Of a stretch of DNA of 32,556 bases, positions 1 through 7,896 are shown one piece after another. Within the stretch, counting starts at the first letter, position 1; each line of letters opens with the position of its first letter. A program made the position numbers and the translations under genes. Below the pieces are notes generated by a model that did not search any database, had not been told where the DNA came from, and saw nothing but the letters and a program-made list of their open reading frames with translations. Location: assembly GCA_943908475.1 (NCBI GenBank), contig CALTTG010000036.1:1-32556 (forward strand), read 5' to 3'. This DNA is from an uncultured Burkholderiales bacterium (GTDB lineage: Bacteria > Pseudomonadota > Gammaproteobacteria > Burkholderiales > Burkholderiaceae_C).

Positions 1-386
1 CCATGTACGAAAGCATCGACCTGCGCAAGGCCTGCTGCGGCATCCGCAAGCTCGAGCCGCTGGCCCGCATGCTCGAGGGCCGCACGGCCTGGGTGACCGG
101 CCTGCGCCGCGAGCAATCGAACAACCGTGGCGGCATGCTCGAGCGCGAGCTCGACGACAAGGGCCGCGCCAAGTTCAACCCGATGATCGAGTGGACCTGG
201 GGCGATGTGTGGCACTACGTGAAGACCTTCAACGTGCCCTACAACCCGCTGCACGACCAGTTCATGCCCAGCATCGGCTGCGCGCCCTGCACCCGCGCCA
301 TCGCGGTGGGTGAAGACTTCCGCGCCGGTCGCTGGTGGTGGGAAGACGAGAAGGCCAAGGAATGCGGCCTGCACGTCCACAAATGA
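1..386 (+). CDS. cysH: Assimilatory adenylylsulfate (APS) reductase, C-terminal part
   Basis: The gene is cut by the window start; the last 127 or so codons remain. The product reduces activated sulfate (APS, possibly also PAPS) to sulfite in the cytoplasm. The visible part holds a Cys-Cys pair at residues 11-12 and a CxxC at 93-96. Together these are the four-cysteine set that binds a 4Fe-4S cluster in APS-type reductases and is absent from the E. coli PAPS enzyme. The C-terminal ECGLH (Cys121) carries the catalytic cysteine. The gene stops 18 bases before cysD and is clearly in the same operon. The ATG at base 3 is internal, because family members have roughly 110 or more residues upstream of the CC pair. 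The family call is firm; the APS versus PAPS preference is inferred from the cluster ligands. Confidence 0.93.
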   Translation, partial: MYESIDLRKACCGIRKLEPLARMLEGRTAWVTGLRREQSNNRGGMLERELDDKGRAKFNPMIEWTWGDVWHYVKTFNVPYNPLHDQFMPSIGCAPCTRAIAVGEDFRAGRWWWEDEKAKECGLHVHK

Positions 387-404
387 TTTCTGAGCGAGAC
401 CAAC

Positions 405-1358
405 ATGAGTGATGTGAACCAACTGCTGGCGGAAGTCGACCACCGCCACCTGGATGCGCTGGAAGAAGAAGCGATCTTCATCCTGCGCGAAGTGGCGGCC
501 ACCTTCGAGCGCCCGGGCCTGCTGTTCTCCAGCGGCAAGGACTCCTGCGTGGTGCTGCAACTGGCCGAGAAGGCCTTCAAGATGAAGAACCCGGCCACGG
601 GCAAGCTGGAGGGCAAGCTGCCCTTCCCGCTCGTGCACGTGGACACCGGCCACAACTTCCCTGAAGTGATCGAGTTCCGCGAACAGCGCGTGGCCGAGAT
701 CGGCGAGCGCTTGATCGTGGCGCACATGGAAGAGTCCATCAAGAAGGGCACCGTGCGCCTGGCCCACCCGCTGGAATCGCGCAACGGCCACCAGACGGTC
801 ACCCTGCTGGAAGCCATCGAAGACAACCGCTTCGACTGCCTGATCGGCGGCGCCCGCCGTGACGAAGAGAAGGCCCGCGCCAAGGAGCGCATCTTCTCGC
901 ACCGTGACAGCTTCGGCCAGTGGCAGCCCAAGGAGCAGCGCCCCGAGCTGTGGAACCTGTTCAACACCCGCATCAAGCCGGGCGAACACTTCCGCGCCTT
1001 CCCCATCTCGAACTGGACCGAGCTGGACGTGTGGCTCTACATCGCCCGCGAAGGCATCCCGCTGCCCAACATCTACTACAAGCACGCCCGCCAGGTGATC
1101 CGCCGCAAGGGCCTGCTGGTGCCGCTGACCGAGGTCACCCCGGCGCTCGAAGGTGAAACCGTCGAGACCGTGGACGTGCGCTTCCGTACCGTGGGTGACA
1201 TGACCTGCACCTGCCCGGTGGAGTCCGATGCCGCCAACCCGGCCGACATCGTCGCCGAGACCCTGCACGTGACCGTGAGCGAACGTGGCGCCACCCGCAT
1301 GGACGACCGCACGTCCGAGGCCTCGATGGAGCGCCGCAAGAAGGAAGGTTATTTCTGA
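405..1358 (+). CDS. cysD: Sulfate adenylyltransferase subunit 2 (CysD)
   Basis: This is the small, catalytic subunit of ATP sulfurylase, which makes APS from ATP and sulfate with CysN as its GTPase partner. At 317 residues it is slightly longer than the E. coli protein (about 302). The PP-loop SSGKDS lies at residues 42-47. The body is a typical PAPS-reductase/CysD fold, with the conserved GGARRDEEKARAKER segment around residue 149 and a C-terminal MERRKKEGYF tail. The stop codon overlaps the start of cysN by one base (TGATG), which implies translational coupling. It lies downstream of cysH. Control by CysB is expected from the family, but the operon promoter is outside the window. Confidence 0.97.
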   Translation: MSDVNQLLAEVDHRHLDALEEEAIFILREVAATFERPGLLFSSGKDSCVVLQLAEKAFKMKNPATGKLEGKLPFPLVHVDTGHNFPEVIEFREQRVAEIGERLIVAHMEESIKKGTVRLAHPLESRNGHQTVTLLEAIEDNRFDCLIGGARRDEEKARAKERIFSHRDSFGQWQPKEQRPELWNLFNTRIKPGEHFRAFPISNWTELDVWLYIAREGIPLPNIYYKHARQVIRRKGLLVPLTEVTPALEGETVETVDVRFRTVGDMTCTCPVESDAANPADIVAETLHVTVSERGATRMDDRTSEASMERRKKEGYF

Positions 1359-2680
1359 TGAGCACCCAAGTGAATCACTGCGAAGCTGGCGAAGAACTCG
1401 CCCACAAGGCCCTGCGCTTCTTGACCGCCGGCAGCGTGGACGATGGCAAGAGCACCCTGATCGGCCGCCTGCTGTTCGACAGCCGCGCCATCCTGGCTGA
1501 CCAGCTCGACGCGCTGGAAAAGCGCGCCGCCGGCGCCCCCATCGACCTGTCGCTGCTGACCGACGGCCTGGAAGCCGAACGCGAGCAAGGCATCACCATC
1601 GACGTGGCCTACCGCTACTTCGCGACCAAGTCGCGCAAGTTCATCATCGCCGACGCCCCGGGCCACGAGCAGTACACCCGCAACATGGTGACGGCTGCCG
1701 CCGGCAGCGATGCCGCCGTGGTGCTGGTGGACATCACCAAGATCGACTGGAAAGCGTCGCCTGTGCCCTTGCTGGCCCAGACCCGCCGCCACAGCCTGCT
1801 GGCCCACCTGCTGCGTGTGCCCTCCATCGTGTTTGCCGTGAACAAGCTGGACGCCATCGACGAAGACACCGAAACGGCCTTCAACAACGTCAAGGCTTCG
1901 CTGGAAGCGTTTGCAGAACAAGCCGGCATCGTCAACAAGGGCGTGATTCCCGTTTCGGCCCTGCGTGGCGACAACGTGACCACGCCGTCGGCCAACTGGC
2001 CTTGGTACCAGGGCCCCACCCTGCTGCAGGTGTTGGAACAGCTGCCCGTGGCCGACGAAGCCCACGACGGCTCGCTGCTGCACCCCGTGCAGTACGTGAC
2101 CCGCGACAGCGTCGGTGAAGGCGAAGCCTCTGCTTCGGGCACCGGCCACCAGTACCGCGCCCTGTGGGGCCGCATTGCCCACGGCAGCGTGAAGGCTGGC
2201 GACGAAGTGCAGATCTTCCCGAGCGGCCAGACCGCCATCGTGGCCGAAGTGCGCCACTCGGCCCTGGTGGTCGACCAGTGTGAAGCGGGCCAGTCGGCCG
2301 GCATCGTGCTGGACCGTCAGGTCGACGTCTCGCGCGGCGACTGGGTGCACACGCCCGGCTCGATCAAGCCGACCGACAGCTTCAGCGCCACGCTGGCTTG
2401 GCTGGACACCGAACCTGCGGCGATTGGCCGCAAGTACTGGGTGCGCCACGGCAACCGCTGGGTGCAGGCCCGCATCACCGCCATCGAAAGCCGCCTGGAC
2501 ATCCACTCGCTGGAAGCCACCGACGCGCAAGAGCTGGCCGTGAACGAAATCGGCCGCGTGACGGTGCAGACCCAGCAGCCGCTGCCGGTCGAGGCCTACA
2601 CCGCCAACCGCGTGGGCGGCGCGCTGATCGTGGTCGACCCCACAACCAACCGCACGTCGGGTGCCCTGCTGGTGAAGTGA
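1358..2680 (+). CDS. cysN: Sulfate adenylyltransferase subunit 1 (CysN), GTPase
   Basis: This is the large, regulatory GTPase subunit of ATP sulfurylase; GTP hydrolysis drives APS formation on CysD. It is a 440-residue EF-Tu-like translation-factor GTPase. The G1 loop GSVDDGKST is at residues 25-33, DAPGHEQY (G3) starts near 99, and NKLD (G4) is at 162-165. Beta-barrel domains follow, with the CysN-typical NRTSGALLVK end. There is no C-terminal APS kinase (CysC) fusion, which fits a pathway that uses an APS-type CysH and needs no PAPS. The start overlaps the cysD stop by one base. The methyltransferase gene starts 5 bases after the stop. Confidence 0.97.
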   Translation: MSTQVNHCEAGEELAHKALRFLTAGSVDDGKSTLIGRLLFDSRAILADQLDALEKRAAGAPIDLSLLTDGLEAEREQGITIDVAYRYFATKSRKFIIADAPGHEQYTRNMVTAAAGSDAAVVLVDITKIDWKASPVPLLAQTRRHSLLAHLLRVPSIVFAVNKLDAIDEDTETAFNNVKASLEAFAEQAGIVNKGVIPVSALRGDNVTTPSANWPWYQGPTLLQVLEQLPVADEAHDGSLLHPVQYVTRDSVGEGEASASGTGHQYRALWGRIAHGSVKAGDEVQIFPSGQTAIVAEVRHSALVVDQCEAGQSAGIVLDRQVDVSRGDWVHTPGSIKPTDSFSATLAWLDTEPAAIGRKYWVRHGNRWVQARITAIESRLDIHSLEATDAQELAVNEIGRVTVQTQQPLPVEAYTANRVGGALIVVDPTTNRTSGALLVK

Positions 2681-2685
2681 GGCGC

Positions 2686-3513
2686 ATGGCCATGTCGAAC
2701 CCCACCGCTGCCCGCGTGGTCTTCATCGGCGCCGGTCCTGGCGAAGCCGATCTGATCACCGTGCGGGGTGCGCGCCTGCTGGCGCAAGCCCAGGTGGTGC
2801 TGTTCGACGCGCTGGCCGACCCCAGCTTGCGCGACATGGCCCCGTCGGCCCATTGGGTGGACGTGGGCAAGCGCGGCTTTTCCGGCAAGGAAGGCAGCGA
2901 CTTCAACGGCCAGACCCGCATCAACCGCCTGCTGGTGGAACATGCCTTGGCCGTGGGCGCTGCGCACGGGCCGGACGCCATCGTGGCGCGCCTCAAGGGC
3001 GGCGACCCGTCGCTGTTCGGCCGCCTCGAAGAAGAGCTGCATGCGCTGCGCGAGCAAGGCATCACGTCTGAGGTGATCCCGGGCGTGACCTCGGCGCTGG
3101 CCGCGGCTGCCGCCACTCAACGCCCGCTCACCCGCCGAGGCACGGGCCGCAGCGTGAGCTTCACCACCGCCATGACCCGCACGGGCGATCTGCAGTGCGG
3201 CATGGGCCCCGGCCAGCGCGCAGACACCGAGGTGTTCTACATGGCCGGTCGTCAGCTGGCCCCGCTGGCCAAAGGCCTGAGCGACGCTGGCTGGGCCCCT
3301 GAGACCGAAGTGAGCGTGGTGTCGCGTGCCGGATGGCCCGACATGCGTCACACGGTGCACACCGTGGGCACGCTCGATGACGCCTCGTTGATCCACGCAG
3401 GCCGCCCCACCTTGGTGATCGTGGGTGCCGGCGCCACCGAAATTCCTGACCAACCTTTGACCCACCTCCCAGTGTGTGGAGAAGGCCCTGCGAGCAGCAC
3501 CCAAGGCTCGTAG
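2686..3513 (+). CDS. cobA: Uroporphyrinogen-III C-methyltransferase (SUMT)
   Basis: The 275-residue S-adenosylmethionine-dependent tetrapyrrole methylase converts uroporphyrinogen III to precorrin-2, the first step towards siroheme. The glycine-rich loop GAGPGEADLIT is at residues 15-25, RLKGGDPSLFGR near 102-113, and the GVTSALAAAAATQRPLTRRG stretch follows. All are classic SUMT motifs. It lacks the N-terminal dehydrogenase/chelatase half of CysG, so another gene must finish siroheme. The start chosen is ATG 2686, only 5 bases after cysN; a second ATG at 2692 is also possible. The position in the sulfur operon suggests it supplies siroheme for sulfite reductase rather than cobalamin. A frame open further upstream merely overlaps cysN. 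Confidence 0.92.
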   Translation: MAMSNPTAARVVFIGAGPGEADLITVRGARLLAQAQVVLFDALADPSLRDMAPSAHWVDVGKRGFSGKEGSDFNGQTRINRLLVEHALAVGAAHGPDAIVARLKGGDPSLFGRLEEELHALREQGITSEVIPGVTSALAAAAATQRPLTRRGTGRSVSFTTAMTRTGDLQCGMGPGQRADTEVFYMAGRQLAPLAKGLSDAGWAPETEVSVVSRAGWPDMRHTVHTVGTLDDASLIHAGRPTLVIVGAGATEIPDQPLTHLPVCGEGPASSTQGS

Positions 3514-3516
3514 AAT
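3511..3516 (+). promoter_or_regulatory. Candidate -10 element of fdxA
   Basis: TAGAAT (5 of 6 matches to TATAAT) overlaps the cobA stop codon and lies 41 bases before the fdxA ATG. No good -35 hexamer is seen 16-18 bases upstream, so this is a weak call that rests on the -10 and its placement. Confidence 0.35.
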
Positions 3517-3556
3517 CACGCCCAATCGTTTCAACCCGAATTCCAAGAGATTTGTC

Positions 3557-3880
3557 ATGACCCACGTCGTCACCGAAGCCTGCATCCAGTGCAAATACAC
3601 CGACTGTGTGGACGTGTGCCCGGTGGACTGCTTCCGCGAGGGCCCCAACTTCCTCGTGATCGACCCCGATGAGTGCATCGACTGCGCCGTGTGCATCCCC
3701 GAATGCCCTGTGAACGCCATCGTTCCGGAAGAAGACGTGCCGGGCAACCAGCAGCAGTACATCAAGATCAATGCTGACTTGGCCAAGTCCTGGCCCAGCA
3801 TCACCAAGCGCAAAGCGGCCCTTCCCACGGCCGACGAGTGGAAGGACAAGACCGACAAGCTGGATCAGTTGATCCGCTGA
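3557..3880 (+). CDS. fdxA: 7Fe ferredoxin (3Fe-4S/4Fe-4S), FdxA type
   Basis: This is a 107-residue low-potential electron carrier of the cytoplasm. The cysteine pattern is that of Azotobacter-type 7Fe ferredoxins. C9, C17 and C50 fit the 3Fe-4S cluster; C21, C40, C43 and C46 fit the 4Fe-4S cluster. The long C-terminal tail (WPSITKRKAALPTADEW) is typical of proteobacterial FdxA. The start is ATG 3557, with an AAGAGA ribosome site just upstream; the in-frame extension upstream of it is not family-like. The next gene encodes a ferredoxin-NADP reductase 29 bases downstream, its likely redox partner. Confidence 0.96.
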   Translation: MTHVVTEACIQCKYTDCVDVCPVDCFREGPNFLVIDPDECIDCAVCIPECPVNAIVPEEDVPGNQQQYIKINADLAKSWPSITKRKAALPTADEWKDKTDKLDQLIR

Positions 3881-3909
3881 TTGCGATTGACACTGAAACA
3901 GGCGTCGCC

Positions 3910-4980
3910 ATGATTCACACCGATGCCGTCGTCATCGGCGCCGGGCCTGTGGGCCTGTTTCAAGTCTTCCAGCTGGGTTTGCTGGGGTTGCAGGCGCACG
4001 TCGTCGACGTGCTGGCCGAACCCGGGGGACAGTGCGTGGCGCTGTACCCCGACAAACCCATCTACGACATCCCTGGCGTGCCGGTTTGCACGGGGCGATC
4101 GCTCACCGAGCAACTGCTCACACAGGCCCGTCCTTTCCTGGGCCCACACGCCGATCAGGGCTTTGAGCGGGTCCACCTGGGACAGCAGGTGTCCAGCCTG
4201 CAGGTGGACGAGACCGTTCACTTGGGCGGGCACCGCTTCGTGTTGCAAACCGACCGCGGCCTGACGCTGCGTGCGCGCAGCGTGGTGGTGGCGGCGGGCG
4301 CAGGCGCATTTGTACCGCGCGACCTGCCGATCCCTGGACTGCCCCTGAAGCCTCTCAACCTGCACCATCGCTGCGCGTCGAGCGAGGTCATGTCCTGGCA
4401 GGGGCTGCACTTGGTGGTGGCAGGCGGCGGCGATGAAGCCTTGCAGACCGTGCTGGATGTGCTGGCCATGCCCGCAGCACAACGCCCCGCCCAACTGACC
4501 TTGCTGCATCGCCGCGACCAGTTTCAGGCCGCCCCCGCCTTGGAGCAGGCGGTGCGCGATGCAATCCGTGATGGCCATGTGGCACTGGCCTTCGGTGTGC
4601 CCCAAGGCGCAACCCTGGATGGCGCCCGGTTGACAGGGGTCCAATTGGCCACCGCCGACGGGGAATGCACGCTCGCGCTGGACCACTTGTGCGTGCGCAT
4701 GGGCTTGAGCCCCAAACTCGGTCCCCTCGCCGACTGGGGCCTGGCCCTGACACGCAAACAGGTGACCGTCGAGACCAGCACCTTCGCCAGCACGGTGCCG
4801 GGCATTTTTGCCGTAGGCGACATCAACACGTACCCAGGCAAAAAAAGACTGCTGCTGTGCGGTTTCCACGAAGCCACACTGGCCGCCCACGCCGCCAGTG
4901 CGCTGCTCAACCCTGAAGCGCCCCAGCATTTGCTGTACACCACCACCAGCCCCCTCCTGCACCAACGCTTGGGGCTTTGA
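3910..4980 (+). CDS. Ferredoxin-NADP(+) reductase, thioredoxin-reductase-like
   Basis: This 356-residue FAD flavoprotein moves electrons between NADPH and ferredoxin. The FAD Rossmann motif GAGPVG is at residues 10-15. The NADPH-binding motif is AGGGDEA at 171-177, where the family usually has GGGDSA. HRRDQF at 200-205 is the 2'-phosphate-binding segment, and the second FAD motif GIFAVGDINTYPG at 298-310 leads into GFHEA. This is the homodimeric YumC-like FNR family, not the FprA/plant type. The start is ATG 3910, chosen because the FAD motif then begins at the usual distance; the open frame upstream overlaps fdxA. Pairing with fdxA is inferred from adjacency. The TonB receptor follows 27 bases later, which hints at a role in iron acquisition. 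Confidence 0.9.
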   Translation: MIHTDAVVIGAGPVGLFQVFQLGLLGLQAHVVDVLAEPGGQCVALYPDKPIYDIPGVPVCTGRSLTEQLLTQARPFLGPHADQGFERVHLGQQVSSLQVDETVHLGGHRFVLQTDRGLTLRARSVVVAAGAGAFVPRDLPIPGLPLKPLNLHHRCASSEVMSWQGLHLVVAGGGDEALQTVLDVLAMPAAQRPAQLTLLHRRDQFQAAPALEQAVRDAIRDGHVALAFGVPQGATLDGARLTGVQLATADGECTLALDHLCVRMGLSPKLGPLADWGLALTRKQVTVETSTFASTVPGIFAVGDINTYPGKKRLLLCGFHEATLAAHAASALLNPEAPQHLLYTTTSPLLHQRLGL

Positions 4981-5007
4981 TTTCCCCGAACGACTGAAGC
5001 CGTACCC

Positions 5008-7170
5008 ATGAGCCGATCGCCCCTGCACGTCTCCCCCATCGCCTTGGCCACCCTCCTGTGCATGGGGGCCACATCGGTCAGCCACGCCCAAGACAGCACC
5101 GCGCTGGACACCCGGGTGCAAGCCACCAAGGCCCGCGAGGCCCAAGCCAGCGTGAGCGGACTCGGCGCCACCCCGGCCTGGCAAGCGCCGGTGCAAGCTG
5201 CACGCTACGACGCTCAGGCCTTCAAGCAGGCCCAGGTGAAGTCTTTGGCCGACCTGAGCACGCTGGACGCCAGCGTGACCGATGCCTACAACGCAGGTGG
5301 GTACTGGAGCGTGTTGTCGGTGCGGGGTTTCGAGATGGACCTCACCCAGAATCACCTGCGTGAAGGGCTGCCCATCAGCGCCGAGGCCGTGCTGCCTTTG
5401 AACAACAAGGCCGGCGTCGAGGTCTTCAAGGGCACCAGTGGGCTGCAGGCCGGGGTGTCTGCGCCCGGCGGCTTGGTGAATTTGCTGGTCAAGCGTCCCG
5501 AAGGTCACATCCGCAGCGTGGAGCTCAGCCACGAAACGCGACGCACCCTCGGTGTCGGCTTCGACCTGGGGGACCGCACGGGCGACGAGTCTCAAGTGGG
5601 CTGGCGATTGCACGGTGCGCATCAGAGCCTGCGGCCCCAGGTGCACCCGCAAGACGGTCAAGCCCGGCAGGTGGGGTTCGCGGCCGATTGGCGAGTGCGC
5701 CCAGGCACCACATTCGAAGTCGAGCTGGAGCACAACCGCAGCGAGCAATTCAGTGTGCCCGGGCACAGCCTCCATGGCTTGAGCGTTCCTTCGGCCGATG
5801 GGATCGACCCCGACCTGAACCTCAATCGCCAAAGTTGGTCGGCCCCCGTGACCTCGGAAGGCAGCACCGGCAGCATTCGACTGACCCAGCAACTGAGCCC
5901 TCAGTGGCAATGGGTGGGCTCGTATGGCGAACAGCATTTGCGCATGGACGATCGAACGGCGTTTCCCTTCGGTTGCGCCTATGCAACGGCCAGCGCCAAC
6001 ACCTACGCCGACCGCTTTTGTGACGACGGCACCTACGACGTCTACGACTATCGCAGCCTGGACGAGTCACGCATCACCCGCGCCCATGACCTCCATGTGG
6101 AGGGCTCGGTGGCATCGCCCTGGGGAAGCCACCAACTGCGTGCGGGTCTGGCGGGAAGCCGACAGTCGATTGATGTGCCCACCGCCGCGTTTGACCTGAA
6201 GGGCTTGGCCGACAGCCAAGGTGCATTCCTGCAGTCGGTGGAGTTCCCTGCGCCGTCTCCACAGAACCTCCGTCGTCAAACCCTCACGTCCCTGTACCTG
6301 CAGGACACCTGGCGAATGAATGCCCAGTGGACCACTTGGGCCGGGTTGCGAAGCACACGACTGAACCGTCAGCAAAGCCTGAGCGATGGCAGTGTCACGG
6401 CCACCGTCTTGAAGGACACCCTCCACACCCCTTGGATCGCCGTCAGTCATCAGTTCGCCCCACAGCAGCAGGTGTACGCCAGCTGGGGAGAAGGCGCAGA
6501 AAACCTGCTGGCACCGTTCATCAACTTCGCGGCGACCAACTACGTGAACCCGGGCAGCTACCTCCCGGCGGTCAAGAGCCGCCAAGTGGAGGTGGGCTAC
6601 AAGGCGCAGTGGCAGCAAACGTACTTCAGCGTCAACGTCTTCGCGATCAAGCGCCCCCAAGGTGAATTCATCACCGACGGCGTGGGGGACACCCGTTACC
6701 AGCTCGATGGCATTGCACGCCACCAAGGACTGGAGGCATCGATCAGCCACAAGATGGGGCCGTGGCAGGTGGATGCCGGCACCATGTGGCTGCGAGCTCG
6801 CCGCGAAGGCAGTCAGTTGGCCTTGGTGGATGGCAAAGCGCCGGCCAACGTGCCGGATCACACCGTTCGACTGGCGGCGCAATACCGCCTGCCGGACATT
6901 CCCCGTGCCAGCGTGTCGGCCGCCTGGATCCACGAAGGCCGTCGCCTGGCCGATGTGCCCAATGACCTGAGCATCCCGTCGTGGCAGCGCATCGATCTGG
7001 GCGCGCGCTGGGTGATGGCCCAGGCCCACCAGACCATCACCTGGTCGGTGGGCGTCAAGAACCTGCTGGATGAGCGCGCTTGGCGCGAATCGCCCAACAA
7101 GTTCAATCACCTCTTCCTGATCCCGATGCCTTCGCGCACCCTGACCGTGACGGCGCAAGCTGACTTTTGA
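5008..7170 (+). CDS. TonB-dependent siderophore receptor
   Basis: This 720-residue outer-membrane beta-barrel takes up an iron chelate using TonB energy. A signal peptide ends near SVSHA/QD (about residue 27). A plug domain follows at about 40-165, including YWSVLSVRGFEMD and the VEVFKGTSGLQAGVSAPGGLVNLLVKRP segment, which is the hallmark of FhuA/FpvA-like siderophore receptors. The barrel runs to a terminal Phe (TAQADF), the usual outer-membrane insertion signal. No N-terminal signalling domain is present, so no sigma/anti-sigma surface signalling is expected. The substrate is unknown. I see no convincing Fur box upstream; the gene may be read from the fdxA-FNR transcript. Confidence 0.92.
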   Translation: MSRSPLHVSPIALATLLCMGATSVSHAQDSTALDTRVQATKAREAQASVSGLGATPAWQAPVQAARYDAQAFKQAQVKSLADLSTLDASVTDAYNAGGYWSVLSVRGFEMDLTQNHLREGLPISAEAVLPLNNKAGVEVFKGTSGLQAGVSAPGGLVNLLVKRPEGHIRSVELSHETRRTLGVGFDLGDRTGDESQVGWRLHGAHQSLRPQVHPQDGQARQVGFAADWRVRPGTTFEVELEHNRSEQFSVPGHSLHGLSVPSADGIDPDLNLNRQSWSAPVTSEGSTGSIRLTQQLSPQWQWVGSYGEQHLRMDDRTAFPFGCAYATASANTYADRFCDDGTYDVYDYRSLDESRITRAHDLHVEGSVASPWGSHQLRAGLAGSRQSIDVPTAAFDLKGLADSQGAFLQSVEFPAPSPQNLRRQTLTSLYLQDTWRMNAQWTTWAGLRSTRLNRQQSLSDGSVTATVLKDTLHTPWIAVSHQFAPQQQVYASWGEGAENLLAPFINFAATNYVNPGSYLPAVKSRQVEVGYKAQWQQTYFSVNVFAIKRPQGEFITDGVGDTRYQLDGIARHQGLEASISHKMGPWQVDAGTMWLRARREGSQLALVDGKAPANVPDHTVRLAAQYRLPDIPRASVSAAWIHEGRRLADVPNDLSIPSWQRIDLGARWVMAQAHQTITWSVGVKNLLDERAWRESPNKFNHLFLIPMPSRTLTVTAQADF

Positions 7171-7222
7171 TCCGGCCCTCCGAATGGCGTGGCCAGAGAA
7201 TGTTTCGCGCAACGCCGTGCAT

Positions 7223-7252
7223 TTGCGAAGCACATGAAAATAATGGTATAGT
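7223..7252 (+). promoter_or_regulatory. Promoter of the tRNA-Asn pair
   Basis: A -35-like TTGCGA (7223-7228, 4 of 6) and a -10 TATAGT (7247-7252, 5 of 6) are separated by 18 bases. The predicted start near 7259 lies about 40 bases before the first tRNA. The local AT-rich stretch stands out from the GC-rich surroundings. Confidence 0.55.
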
Positions 7253-7300
7253 TCAGGTCTTGGTTGAGAAGCGCAGCTGATTGACCAAATCGCCGACAAT

Positions 7301-7376
7301 TCCCCGATAGCTCAGTCGGTAGAGCGCCGGACTGTTAATCCGTAGGTCCCTGGTTCGAGCCCAGGTCGGGGAGCCA
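7301..7376 (+). tRNA. tRNA-Asn (GTT), copy 1
   Basis: A 76-base cloverleaf with encoded CCA. The acceptor arms TCCCCGA and TCGGGGA pair perfectly. The D-arm is GCTC...GAGC, the anticodon loop CTGTTAA gives anticodon GTT (Asn), and the T-loop is GGTTCGAGCC. It is identical to the second copy 138 bases downstream. Confidence 0.97.
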
Positions 7377-7438
7377 AAATTTCATTTCTCGGCAAGCAGG
7401 TGTGTTGGCTCCACCTGGCATCGAGAAGTACCGACCAT

Positions 7439-7514
7439 TCCCCGATAGCTCAGTCGGTAGAGCGCCGGACTGTTAATCCGTAGGTCCCTGGTTCGAGCCC
7501 AGGTCGGGGAGCCA
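7439..7514 (+). tRNA. tRNA-Asn (GTT), copy 2
   Basis: Identical in all 76 bases to copy 1, including the encoded CCA. The identity extends a few bases into both flanks (CCGAC[A/C]ATT before, AA after CCA), consistent with a tandem duplication of period 138. It is followed at once by a strong intrinsic terminator, so both copies probably belong to one transcript. Confidence 0.97.
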
Positions 7515-7519
7515 AATTG

Positions 7520-7550
7520 AAAAAGCCTCAGCACGTGCTGAGGCTTTTTT
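7520..7550 (+). terminator. Rho-independent terminator after the tRNA-Asn pair
   Basis: A perfect palindrome GCCTCAGCAC/GTGCTGAGGC (7525-7544) is flanked by A5 on the left and T6 on the right. It can therefore act on either strand. It sits 5 bases after the second tRNA. Confidence 0.93.
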
Positions 7551-7642
7551 CTTGGTCCGTCCACAAATCAGGCCATCCTGAGGAATCTGACACACGCCCA
7601 TTTGCCGGGCGCGTCGAAGATGAAGAACCATCAGGAGTGACC

Positions 7643-7840
7643 ATGGACATCCCTCAAGTCGCCGCAGCATCATCCGCCCTCGCCAGCGCACAGGCCAGAG
7701 AAGCCGTTCAGCTCACGATGTTGAAAAAGGCCATGACGCTCAACGAAACCCATGCCAAGGCCCTGCTGGAAGGGCTGCCGGCTCAGCTGCCACTGGCCAC
7801 TCAAGGGACGGTGGGCACGCGCATCAATCAACTGGTGTGA
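7643..7840 (+). CDS. YjfB-like small protein (putative motility protein family)
   Basis: This 65-residue protein has the sequence shape of the YjfB family. The start is MDIPQVAAASSALASAQ. A helical middle with LLKKAM-like spacing (TMLKKAMTLNETHAKALLEGLP) follows, and the end is GTRINQLV. The start is decided by a good ribosome site, AGGAG at 7633-7637, 5 bases before ATG 7643. No signal peptide or membrane segment is visible. The family is called 'putative motility protein' in databases, but its molecular role is not established, and no flagellar genes are in this window. It stands alone between the tRNA terminator and the PEBP gene. Confidence 0.75.
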   Translation: MDIPQVAAASSALASAQAREAVQLTMLKKAMTLNETHAKALLEGLPAQLPLATQGTVGTRINQLV

Positions 7841-7896
7841 CCACAGACAAAGCGCCTGAGCTTTAGTAGGATCAAGCTGAAACACAGGAGATCGAC

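Noticed and set aside
2596..3858. A 420-codon minus-strand frame across cobA and fdxA
   Set aside because: Antisense to two well-recognised genes, no motifs.
3881..5007. Fur box search upstream of FNR and the TonB receptor
   Set aside because: No stretch resembling GATAATGATAATCATTATC was found in the spacers at 3881-3909 or 4981-5007.
3865..5937. A 690-codon open frame on the minus strand across FNR and the TonB receptor gene
   Set aside because: It mirrors two plus-strand genes with clear motifs; its translation is low-complexity His/Gln/Gly-rich and resembles no protein family. High-GC shadow frame.
7301..7514. tRNA-Asn pair as an attachment site of an integrated element
   Set aside because: No integrase gene and no distal partial copy of the tRNA 3' end is present; the repeat is the second tRNA itself.
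7849..7864. AAAGC/GCTTT hairpin between the YjfB-like and PEBP genes
   Set aside because: Only 5 pairs, AT-rich and without a T-tract; too weak to call a terminator or attenuator.
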